Assembly (NCBI RefSeq): GCF_032883915.1
Contig: NZ_CP120717.1
Coordinates: 2,301,697-2,365,696, forward strand
Source: Endozoicomonas sp. 8E
Lineage (GTDB): Bacteria; Pseudomonadota; Gammaproteobacteria; Pseudomonadales; Endozoicomonadaceae
DNA length: 64,000 bases
Reading direction: 5' to 3'
A program made the position numbers and the translations under genes. Every line of letters starts with the position of its first letter. The stretch's first letter is position 1. Below are positions 11,901 through 19,000 of the stretch, piece after piece. The notes below the pieces were generated by a model. The model did no database searches, was not told the DNA's origin, and saw only the letters and a program-made list of their open reading frames with translations.

Positions 11901-12430
11901 GGGCTGGCCATTCCGGTAAAAGGTTCCAATGCCCAGGCGACCCCTGATTGAGCGCGAACAGCACGAATTGAATCCTGATGGGTCATACTGTCGCTGACTT
12001 CGATGAGCAGTTTCTCTTCTGCAAGGTTATGGGTAAACCTGAAGACCCCCTTATTATCCACCTTCAGGACTTTGGTGTACTTCTGAGCAACGTCATTCTC
12101 GCCGGTCTCAAACTGATCAACAATGGCAACGCCACCCTCGATGCCAGAAAAAACGTCTGTGAAGCCTTCAGAAGGAATGTCATAGCCTGCTCTGACTTGA
12201 GTCTGATCTGGGTAGGTGGTGGTAAAGGATTTGGGTATTGGCTGCGAGTCATCATCCAATGTTGGCTTAACGATGACCTCGCTCTGGGTAAACTCCACCT
12301 GTTCACCGCCCGAAATATCAACAGATTTTGTCTGCAGCCTGCGATTGGCCAGTGCGTCTGTAGCAATGATGAAAGAGCTGATTGCAGCGGCCACGGCAAG
12401 GCTTAATGCATTGGGGCGGATGTTTCTCAT
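5990..12430 (-). CDS. Copy 2: giant secreted repeat protein with a duplicated C-terminal module (2146 aa)
   Basis: The frame is open to 12526, but I place the start at ATG 12428-12430 (MRNIRPNALS). GAGG lies 7 nt upstream there, and this gives the same signal peptide position as the paralogues; the 32 extra codons are leader sequence. Signal peptide about 1-29 (ATDALA/NRR). N-terminal domain to about 440 (FGFRPVLRNLL). The middle holds about ten degenerate LGI/LNI units, PKPRYVLDRE near 1034 and LGLKPGTSDT near 1269. FDFNDEFAPIRL is near 1401. Uniquely, the helical module around LLREGL...ELENY occurs twice in tandem (about 1503-1590 and 1605-1693), offset by 102 residues; the upstream module is the more diverged. 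The hydrophobic pair is at about 1941-1988. The C-terminal tail is extended (HFSLPE end). Closest sister is copy 7, which shares the N-terminal domain and upstream DNA. Confidence 0.88.
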   Translation of the reverse strand: MRNIRPNALSLAVAAAISSFIIATDALANRRLQTKSVDISGGEQVEFTQSEVIVKPTLDDDSQPIPKSFTTTYPDQTQVRAGYDIPSEGFTDVFSGIEGGVAIVDQFETGENDVAQKYTKVLKVDNKGVFRFTHNLAEEKLLIEVSDSMTHQDSIRAVRAQSGVAWALEPFTGMASPDHLVGILKGANERAGNPGEADNYVVLATLEVDKMEVDGRTFMRLIAAGDRPPELQRLGQSLFVDDEVLLAAATSAYTQVHVLRKEIQQDALEDLLSHHKPIGYVVHVEDETQVYPVPAGYPRLEVTETPGDVVVFHGQKQNPSDMALVGGLYMDWWRRAGEDDKTTVKKDKVKSYQHTIRNVQMIMLEDLAARHDAGLNFGEEYDDMVFELAYSENLLHALTSATSDGAEEVEFALKHVEFTSTYISPTWVHIQLLRHFGFRPVLRNLLTNQHFVQDIHETSLFPKSWYKAPYFEPFSDSSGHDEGFEPKVIGDFIGQLLEMESELEKLRTIEAVLIKQSELRMEELNQYVEDQLAEVHGKIDALINQIETLQREVDQIPLLKKQVHDARTDATKARNTQTAAELGIDNWDEAQPLEEQARLITKRINEIYGLVAATAEFQKQALEESPQSTSSEAKKTAYMKARYANIALHLNILDFDINADVHDQEKCLLEKLSAMHAQQALQRQQIKTMGDQLDIQQAFIKATKAVLAETLGIDLEETMQEDPTNLESMLHNKLFDLSKLENELKDIRTPGHPKVLPEVLEKLTAVEKALNMDDLDSEDDLYYRRDAISVAMQTYITRLQAEQEALVILKTIEEILNINFNEGDDKATRLERVRTKLDSNDVSEAKFDTIEETLWKEDITPESDRAIKRWRLEGRLTVYVEDSAGRAIRQHAKLLKAIEDKLQIYSIVNDAAKERGKAFLAKLANDLGLQFKNGAHLSDNKYDIGNKILALMEELEEAYGNEDVRRGRNNEIAHQLNIEDYKDDASIEDQNILIQEKLQQLDEEVFKAGEADVDEHVSAIENELDRQMARLGPKPRYVLDREVATARRALKEANSEHEAIFQKQVRSLSHQRYPDEGTTLNLALKQSQICLGLSAGDKQTDQERMTDITRNLLKYSVEARAEIINELKAKTNLNVWISSYPDSGEATYSIQTYPLLGRDATGEDDKAWGQLPFTRKKYSQVTEFLREHDKKATDLANAMTAEVIARENLARKEQELFESGDINEKSATSNKIDMDPLNSDLNDKSETLSNAKQDLEDHDALLETTEKSLGLKPGTSDTRRQRLNALRDKQLQLGGNDGTGGKIGQLIQEEARKAAENADWIAKLAASRAEVERTEKVLKAAEEAVKNSGEPFQYTPKQAKVLKAIHTFTDRHLLKKQALEAAMGLAESAVESGNTIPCLKTFDFNDEFAPIRLQALAGDQLTFKQASHIVEVFKSLETIFRKRPFKPAEYQFRKAIEKVQILVQRARNEIKTASQQYDDEIHGISSAGVLFVEHVSENQKSFSKFCATGFAGAEKIRAMLREGLIKNVELENYIKALRGVKGYQISDKFEYFLGYKLGVGVFEFRRVVRMLSNEEAEAFIKNIFASVTGTAGISEHQPWHLKSLPEYFASHSASANKIMALLRDGLISKVELENYMKAVRGVDGYQTVAEFEHFLGYKHGVRVPEFRKAVQMLSDESAEAFMHSVFAPVTVTASGPAGMKESVAGMKEYAAAVIANYVLDDIAFENGRRTAAFLTNIQDTLTPYASAVGLSESDLIKAIHDTLMQAHAAAVEWQLKEYWVKPSAFLVQAATWYFSSYKPLLATHTVSQATAQSLSNMSYLYLLDLTNRGDYLHRMLTPFRHWLERFRVDLDRTGQYAYHSGIEQISEVGGLAMPLGKAASSVILLKTGSALFARQHNANPHRYRSISRVVPEIVKSMGSGQGIQVPLLHRATPQKVKTLASATAGLVLGPVATVGTYAHGLISEFTYAQTFGLALASSLTFDFFMNDNKMLTQWLGGPLGRSLDKINRWRGLGETDDEYLQRTAIASPQGFSETDAEYASRVKANNTMYGWTRHENYLQFRERRERTMKLFENGWEKYFRENVPKWSFSHAESIPHFYTLGALYEWQKGGDQKVHGHDKRNASQSSFPPATSADHHDTGEHFSLPE
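7350..7950 (-). repeat. Tandem duplication of a helical module inside copy 2
   Basis: Two successive segments (about 7660-7925 and 7352-7620) both encode the module with a REGL..ELENY..A.RGV.GYQ pattern followed by F..FLGYK.GV. Matching codons lie 306 bp, or 102 codons, apart. Every other complete copy has one module here, except copy 3, which has none. The second module closely matches the sisters; the first has drifted (GFAGAEKIRAML, EYFLGYKLGVG). Confidence 0.85.
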
Positions 12431-12694
12431 TCTATTACCTCGAAGCTGAGTATTTTTATTACCGTAAAAAGTGATTGCTACGCCAAACGAAATGGCAACT
12501 TCCAATCGCTTATGGCTGTCAATCACTTATTCGAGTGGCTTCAAGGCTCTTTTATTTTAACGGAGAAATGTCTGTGGGCTGAGAAGGTAAGCTTACACGT
12601 CTCCATAACCGGTGTTTTGTCACTGGTGTGACAATGATGGTAGTTGTTTGTTGCGTAATTAATTCACCGGCGCTTTCTTATTATTGCCCTGTTG
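12431..12694. repeat. Copy 2/copy 3 intergenic segment, paralogous to 42010-42272
   Basis: This 264-bp spacer matches the 263-bp spacer between copies 7 and 8 along its length, including the leader, an ACGGAGAAAT stretch, a palindromic ACCGGTG/CACTGGTG hairpin at about 12607-12628 and the AATTAATTCACCGGC stretch before the upstream gene's stop. No ORF or RNA gene is seen. The shared spacer marks a duplicated gene block. Confidence 0.8.
12436..12442 (-). promoter_or_regulatory. Ribosome binding site deciding the start of copy 2
   Basis: The minus strand reads CGAGGTA, with GAGG at 12438-12441 and a 7-nt spacer to ATG 12428-12430. The same GAGG-TAxTAGA-ATG arrangement precedes nearly every copy. 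It favours this ATG over the upstream in-frame ATG at 12524-12526. Confidence 0.8.
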
Positions 12695-15600
12695 CTACTC
12701 GTAGAAGGCTCCAAGAGTGTAGAAGTAAGGAATACTTTCTGCATGGGAGAATGACCATTTGGGCAAATTTTCCCTGAAGTATTTCTCCCAGCCATTCTCA
12801 AACAGTTTCATGGTGCGATCCCGGCGTTCGCGGAACTGCAGGTAATTTTCGTGTCGCGTCCAGCCATACAGAGTGTTGTTTGCTTTAACACGGTTTGCAT
12901 AGTCTGTATCGGTTTCATCGAAGCTTTGCGGCCTGGCAATAGCCGTACGTTTCAGATACTCATCGTCCGTTTCTCCCAAGCCTGTCCAGCGATTAATCTT
13001 GTCAAGACTACGTCCAAGAGGTCCACCCAGCCATTGAGTGAGCATCTTGTTGTCGTTCATAAAGAAGTCGAAAGTGAGGCTTGACGCCAGCGCGAATCCG
13101 AAGGTTTGGGCATAGGTAAATCCTGATAAAAGACCATGAGCGTATGTTCCGACAGTGGCTACCGGACCCAATACGAGACCGGCTGTGGCCGAGGCCAGTA
13201 TTTTCACTTTTTGTGGTGTCACCCTGTGCAGCAGCGGTATCTGAACTCCCTGTCCGGAACCCATGGATTTCATTATTTCCGGCACCATACGGGAAATACT
13301 GCGATACCTCTGCGGGTTGGCGTTGTACTGTCTGGTAAACAGCGCAGAGCCGGTTTTCAACAGAATGACTGAGGACGCAGCTTTGCCCAATGGCATGGCC
13401 AGCCCGCCCACTTCAGAGATTTGTTCAATTCCACTGTGACAGGCATATTGGCTGGCACGGTCAAGATCAATACCATAACGTTCCAGCCAGTGCTGGAAAG
13501 GTGTCAGCATCCGGTGCAGGTAATCAGCCCTGTTGGTCAGATCCAGAAGATAGAGGAACGACATGTTTGAGAGAGACAGTTCGGCAGCCTGCAGGGTGGT
13601 GTGGGTCGCCAGCAGGGGTTTGTAGCTGGAGTAGTACCAGGTTACAGCCTGTAACAGGAAGGCTGAGGGTTTGATCCAGTAATCCAGCAGCTGTCGTTCA
13701 ACCGCTGCGGCATGGGCCTGTATCAATGTGCCATGGATAATCTTGATGAAGTCTGATTCAGAGAGTCCGGCAACATTGGCATAAGGTGTCAGGGTATCCT
13801 GAACATGGGTCAGGAATGTTGCCGTCCTGCGGCCATTGTCAAAAGCAATATCATCAAGAACATAGTTGGCGATGACCGCAGCTGCGTACTCTTTCATGCC
13901 GGTAACAGACGCTTTCATACCTGCCTGCCTGTTTCTCAAGGCATTAATCCGTTGTTTATTGGTGTCAGAAACGTCTGATTTAAGTCCCACAGACTCTTCA
14001 GCAGCTGCTTTTTCAGGGTCTGTAATGGTTATCTGAAGGTGTCGTTGGACTAGAGCTTCCTGCTGTTCGAGGTGTTTCAGAATAGCCTTATGACGAGCCT
14101 CCGGGGCAGCTTCTTCGTCAGAGGTCAGGCCGAGCTCACTTTCCATGTTGTCCAGTCTCTGCGGAGCCTCCCCGTCGTCCAGTTCCATCTTATGCCTTAT
14201 ATGCTGTTGGACAGACTGGAAGCGGGCGACAAGATCATTCTCATTGTCCGCAGTAATACCGAACAGGTCTTCAAGGCCTTCCAGTTTTGCAGTGATAATT
14301 TCATAGTCAGGCTGTTCTGTTGCAGCAAGGGTTGTGGCCGACGCCCGCTTGATTTCCTGAATTTTCTTGCTGATGAGTCTGACTTGTTCTCTGGGCAGAA
14401 GGTTAGCCCAGTTATCAATACCAAGCTCTTCTGCCGTTACGCGAAGTAATTCTCTGTTCAGATTCTTGAGTTTGGTCTTTTTTGCCCGTTGCTGCTCCAG
14501 GTTGTTGTGTAACTCAAGCAGCTGTCTGGCCATGTCAATCATGACTTTGGAAGTAAACTCTTCGTCTTTTCCGGAATCGATTTGTGCTTCGTTGATATCG
14601 CCGATGACGGGTATCACTTTGCGAATATTCTGAAAAAACTGTGGGTTCTTCAGAAGATTTCCAAGTACGGGTTTGAAGTCAAAGTGTTTTGCGAGCTGCT
14701 TATACATTCGGGTTGGTGTGATGACTAATGAAGCGACTCTGATGTGTTCCAGTGTGAACTCAAATTCACTTCTTCCATATGGCTCATCCGGAGCAGCCAG
14801 TGCCAATGCCTGCTGCAGGGATTCGTAGTAGGCAAGCGAACGCGCCGCCAGTTTATCTTCGTGTGCAAGCATCGTCGGTTGAACTTTGTTAACGCCAGCA
14901 TCGTGCCGCGCAACAAACTCCTCCAGCAGCGCCATCTGCCTGCTTCGAATGACGAACTCGTAGCTTTTGATCTTACTGCTTTGAAGCTCTGTGATCACTG
15001 CAGGGGCGGGGTTATTCCCCCCAGCTTGCACCCAGAGTTTATAGAGGTTTTCTACAAAAGCGACATCATGGGGATTCGTCATCTGACCATGAAAAACAAT
15101 CTCCTCCCCCGGAGCTTCTGTTATTTCCAACTTTGGATAACCCGCAGGCACAGGATAAACCTGCGTGTCATCCTCGACATGCACAACATAGCCGACGGGT
15201 TTGTTGAGTGCCAATAGTTCGTTAAGCGCCTGCTGTTGTAAATCCTCTCCCAGGATATGAACCTGGATGTAGGCAGAGGCAGCCGCCGCCAGAAGAGCCT
15301 CATCATTAACAAAGAGTGATTGACCCAGACGGTGCAGCTCAGGGGGCTGGTCGCCGGAAGCGATAAGGCGCATGAAAGTGCGTCCATCCACTGCAACTTT
15401 TTCGACTTCAATGGTGGCAAGGGCAAGATAGTGATCACTTGAGCCGAGGATTCCTGCTCTGGTACTGACAGCTTCCAACATATCAGCCAGTTGCAGGGGG
15501 GTGGCGATTTTCGTTAAGGGTTCAAGTGATGGATTGAGATCTAAAAGTTCACGAATAAATTCAATTGAATCCTGCCTGGTCATTCCGCCTCTGACTTCAA

Positions 15601-16036
15601 TGACCAGCTCCTCTTCTGCAAGGTTATGGGTGAACCTGAAGATCCCCTCACCATCTACCTTAAGGACTTTGGTATATTTCTGAGCAACGTCATTCTCGCC
15701 TGTTTCATACTGATCAACACTGGAAACGCCATCATTACCGATACCATAAAGAGCTTCTGTAAAACTTATACCAATAGTGGGAAGAGAATAGTCGTCATTT
15801 TCTGAAGGCGCATAAGGGTAGGTGGTGGTAAAAGATTTGGGTATCGGTTGCTGGTCATCACCCAGCGTTGGCTGAACCATGACCTCACTACGGGTATACT
15901 GAGAACCTCCATTGTCCAAAAGCCAGGCAGATTTTGTCTGCAGTTTGCGAGCGGCCAGTGCCTCTGTATTAATGATGCAAGAGCTGATTGCAACGGCCAC
16001 TGCAAGGCTTAATACATTCTGACGGGTACTGCTCAT
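12695..16036 (-). CDS. Copy 3: shortest paralogue, large internal deletion (1113 aa)
   Basis: The start ATG 16034-16036 is preceded by AAGGTGG. Signal peptide about 1-29 (NTEALA/ARK). N-terminal domain to about 465 (FDFKPVLGNLL near 453). The short middle (475-705) has four degenerate units: LGIDNWANLLPREQ, LFGITADNENDL, ELGLTSDEEAAPEAR and VGLKSDVSDTNKQR. At about residue 707 the sequence jumps from the NALRNRQ hinge directly to AGMKASVTGMKEYAAAV. In the sisters these are separated by several hundred residues, including FDFDDEFAPIRL and the REGLISKVELENYM module. The frame is kept. The hydrophobic pair is at about 941-990. The protein stops at YTLGAFYE, lacking the hydrophilic tail, as in copy 8. 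It may be a functional short form or a decaying copy, but no frameshift or stop is seen. Confidence 0.87.
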   Translation of the reverse strand: MSSTRQNVLSLAVAVAISSCIINTEALAARKLQTKSAWLLDNGGSQYTRSEVMVQPTLGDDQQPIPKSFTTTYPYAPSENDDYSLPTIGISFTEALYGIGNDGVSSVDQYETGENDVAQKYTKVLKVDGEGIFRFTHNLAEEELVIEVRGGMTRQDSIEFIRELLDLNPSLEPLTKIATPLQLADMLEAVSTRAGILGSSDHYLALATIEVEKVAVDGRTFMRLIASGDQPPELHRLGQSLFVNDEALLAAAASAYIQVHILGEDLQQQALNELLALNKPVGYVVHVEDDTQVYPVPAGYPKLEITEAPGEEIVFHGQMTNPHDVAFVENLYKLWVQAGGNNPAPAVITELQSSKIKSYEFVIRSRQMALLEEFVARHDAGVNKVQPTMLAHEDKLAARSLAYYESLQQALALAAPDEPYGRSEFEFTLEHIRVASLVITPTRMYKQLAKHFDFKPVLGNLLKNPQFFQNIRKVIPVIGDINEAQIDSGKDEEFTSKVMIDMARQLLELHNNLEQQRAKKTKLKNLNRELLRVTAEELGIDNWANLLPREQVRLISKKIQEIKRASATTLAATEQPDYEIITAKLEGLEDLFGITADNENDLVARFQSVQQHIRHKMELDDGEAPQRLDNMESELGLTSDEEAAPEARHKAILKHLEQQEALVQRHLQITITDPEKAAAEESVGLKSDVSDTNKQRINALRNRQAGMKASVTGMKEYAAAVIANYVLDDIAFDNGRRTATFLTHVQDTLTPYANVAGLSESDFIKIIHGTLIQAHAAAVERQLLDYWIKPSAFLLQAVTWYYSSYKPLLATHTTLQAAELSLSNMSFLYLLDLTNRADYLHRMLTPFQHWLERYGIDLDRASQYACHSGIEQISEVGGLAMPLGKAASSVILLKTGSALFTRQYNANPQRYRSISRMVPEIMKSMGSGQGVQIPLLHRVTPQKVKILASATAGLVLGPVATVGTYAHGLLSGFTYAQTFGFALASSLTFDFFMNDNKMLTQWLGGPLGRSLDKINRWTGLGETDDEYLKRTAIARPQSFDETDTDYANRVKANNTLYGWTRHENYLQFRERRDRTMKLFENGWEKYFRENLPKWSFSHAESIPYFYTLGAFYE

Positions 16037-16078
16037 TCTACCACCTTGGAGCTGAGTATTTTTATCAGCGGATCTTTC

Positions 16079-19000
16079 CTACTTGGCCCACTTCTCATCC
16101 GTTTCAAGCCGATCACCTGAGGCGGCAGTTCGAAAGCTTGATTGACGGGCATTTCTCTTCTCAGGAACAGGCACTTTTTTATTATTGCCCTGTTGCCACT
16201 TGTAGAAGGCTCCAAAAGTGTAGAAGTAAGGAATACTTTGTGCATGGGAGAATGACCATTTGGGTAAATTTTGCCTGAAGTATTTCTCCCAGCCATTCCC
16301 AAACAGTTTCATGGTGCGATCCCGGCGTTCGCGCAAATGCAGAAAATTTTCCTGTCGTGTCCAGCCATAAAGGGTGTTGTTTGCTTTAACGCGGTTGGCA
16401 TAGGCTTTATCGGTTTCATCGAAGCGTTGAGGTGTGGCTATAGACGTACGTTTCGCATATTCATCTGTCGTTTCACCCACACCTGTCCAGCGATTAATCT
16501 TGTCAAGACTGCGGCCCAGAGGACCACCCAGCCATTGAGTGAGCATCTTGTTGTCATTCATAAAGAAGTCGAAAGTGAGACTCGACGCCAGAGCGAATCC
16601 GAAGGTTTGGGCATAGGTAAACCCTGATATAAGGCCATGGGCGTATGCCCCGACAGTGGCTACCGGGCCCAGTACCAGGCCGGTTGTGGCCGAGGCCAGG
16701 GTTTTTACTTTTTGAGGTGTCATCCTGTGCAGCAGCGGTATCTGAACTCCCTGGCCGGAACCCATGGATTTCACTATTTCCGGGACCAGACGGGAAGCGC
16801 TGCGATACATCTGCGGGTTGGCGTTATACTGTCTGGCAAAGAGCATGGAGCCGGTTTTCAGCAGAATGACTGAAGACGCGGCCTTGCCCAATGGCATGGC
16901 CAGCCCGCCCACTTCAGAGATTTGTTCGATTCTGCTGTGGCAGGCATATTGCCCGGTTCGGTCAGGATCAACACCTAAGCGTTCCAGCCAGTGCTGGAAA
17001 GGTGTCAGCACCCGGTGCAGGTAATCACCCCTGTTGGTCAGATCCAGAAAATAGAGGAACGACATGTTTAACAGGGACAGCGCGGTAGCCTGCCCGGCGG
17101 TATGGGTCGTCAGCAGGGGCTTGTAGCTGGAGAAGTACCAGGTGACAGCCTGTACCAGAAAGGCTGAAGGTTTGATCCAGTAATCCAGTAGCTGTCGTTC
17201 AACCGCAGCGGCATGGGCCTGCATTAATGTGCCATGAACAGCCTCAATCAGTTCTGATTCAGAGAGTCCGGCAGCATGGGCATAAGGTGTCAGGGCACCC
17301 TGAACATGGGTCAGGAATGCGGCTGTCCTGCGGCCATTGTCAAAGGCAATATCATCAAGAAGGTAGTTGGCGATGACCGCAGCTGCGTAGTCTTTCATGC
17401 CGGTAACAGACTCTTTTATACCTGCCGGGCCTGAGGCGGTAACGGGCACAGGAGTAAAGGCACTCTGCATGAATTCATCAGCACCCTTATCGGACAGCAT
17501 CTGGACAACCTTCCTGAACTCAGGCAACTTGACGCCGTGTTTGTAGCCAAGGAAGTGTTCAAACTCAGCCACTGTCTGATAACCGTTGACACTTCTGACG
17601 GCTTTTATATAGTTCTCAAGTTCAACCTTGCTGATCAGGCCTTCACGCAGCAGACTTATGATCTTGTTACCACTGGCAGAATGGGTAGCGAAGTATTCCG
17701 GGAAGCTTTTCAGGTACCCCGATTGATGCCTGATGAAGTGAACGGCTGCTTTGCCCATGCTGCGAATTTCGTCGTCGTATTCCAGAGCCCCTTTTTGCAT
17801 TTCATGCCTGGCCCTGCGAACAAGCCTGTAGACTTCTTTCAGGTCATTCCCGGGCAGATCTCCAACAGGCTGCAAAGAAGATTCCGGGAAGGCCTCCTTC
17901 AGGCTCTTGAAAACTTCCACAATCCCACTGGCCTGTTTAAACGTCAGTTTGTCTCCAACCAGTGCCTGCATGTGAATCGGTGCAAATTCATCGTCAAAAT
18001 CGAAAGTCGGAAGGTGTGGTATTTTCTTACCGCTTTCTACTCCTAACTGTGCCAGACCCATTGTCGTTTCCAGAGCTTGCTTTTTGAGAGCGTGCTGTTC
18101 TGCGAAAGTGTCCATAGCGGTCCGAACTTTTACCTGTCCCGGTGAATACTGGAAGGGACCTCCGTCATTTTCGACGGCCTGCTCTGCAGTCTTCAGGACT
18201 TCTTTCAATCTCTCAATGTCTGCTTTTCTGATTTCAATTTCATCTTCCAGATGGGCCTGTTCCTGAACCAGATGCCGGATCTTGCCGACAGTACCATCAT
18301 CCCCGCCCGTGACTTGAGTGGACTTTTTCCCGGTTAAAAGCTGTTCATCCTCAACTTCATGGGATTCGCTCCGACCATCGGCATTTGCGTAGTCTTGATT
18401 GCTACGAAGTGTATTCAGTCTGCGATGAAAAACTTCCAGCTCACTTTCAGCTTCTGCTAATAACCACCTGGCTCTGGCTGCATCACGGTCAAGCAGGTAT
18501 CGTGGTTTAGTTCCCAGGCGAGCGATTTGCCTGTCAAGCTCATTATCAATGGCTGCAATACGCTCATTAACGTCAGGCTGACCCGCTTTGAAAACTTCTT
18601 CATCCAGCTGTTGGAGTTTTGCAGCAACCGATCTCTTGATTTCAAGAATTTTCTCTCTGATGGCACTGGCTTGTTTATCCAGGGGCCGGGTATCGTCCCG
18701 GTTATCAATACCAGGCTCTGCTGTCACTTGAGTGTTGATATTTGCTCTTTTTTCTGCTTCGGCATCACGAACGTTTTTGTTCATCGTTGGAGGTTGTTGT
18801 TGACTGATCTGAGTCAATTGCAGAAAAAGTTGCTCCAGAATGATCTTTTGACGGGCTTCGGGGTCATCATTGCTATTCGTAACCAAACCGAGTTGACCTT
18901 CAACGAAAGCCAGTTGATTCAGGAATATCTCACTGGACTGATCTGCCTGCTGCTGCAGATGATTCAGAATGGACTGAGAGCGGCCACCCAGATTGTTTTC

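Noticed and set aside
12431-12526. Longer N-termini for copies 2, 7 and 8 using upstream ATG codons
   Set aside because: The extensions would place 17-32 polar residues before the signal peptide and translate the conserved leader containing the GAGG site. The internal ATG matches all sister genes.
12695-16036. Copy 3 as a pseudogene
   Set aside because: The large deletion is in frame, both flanks are intact, and signal peptide, start signal and terminal domain are kept. I left it as a CDS with the deletion noted.
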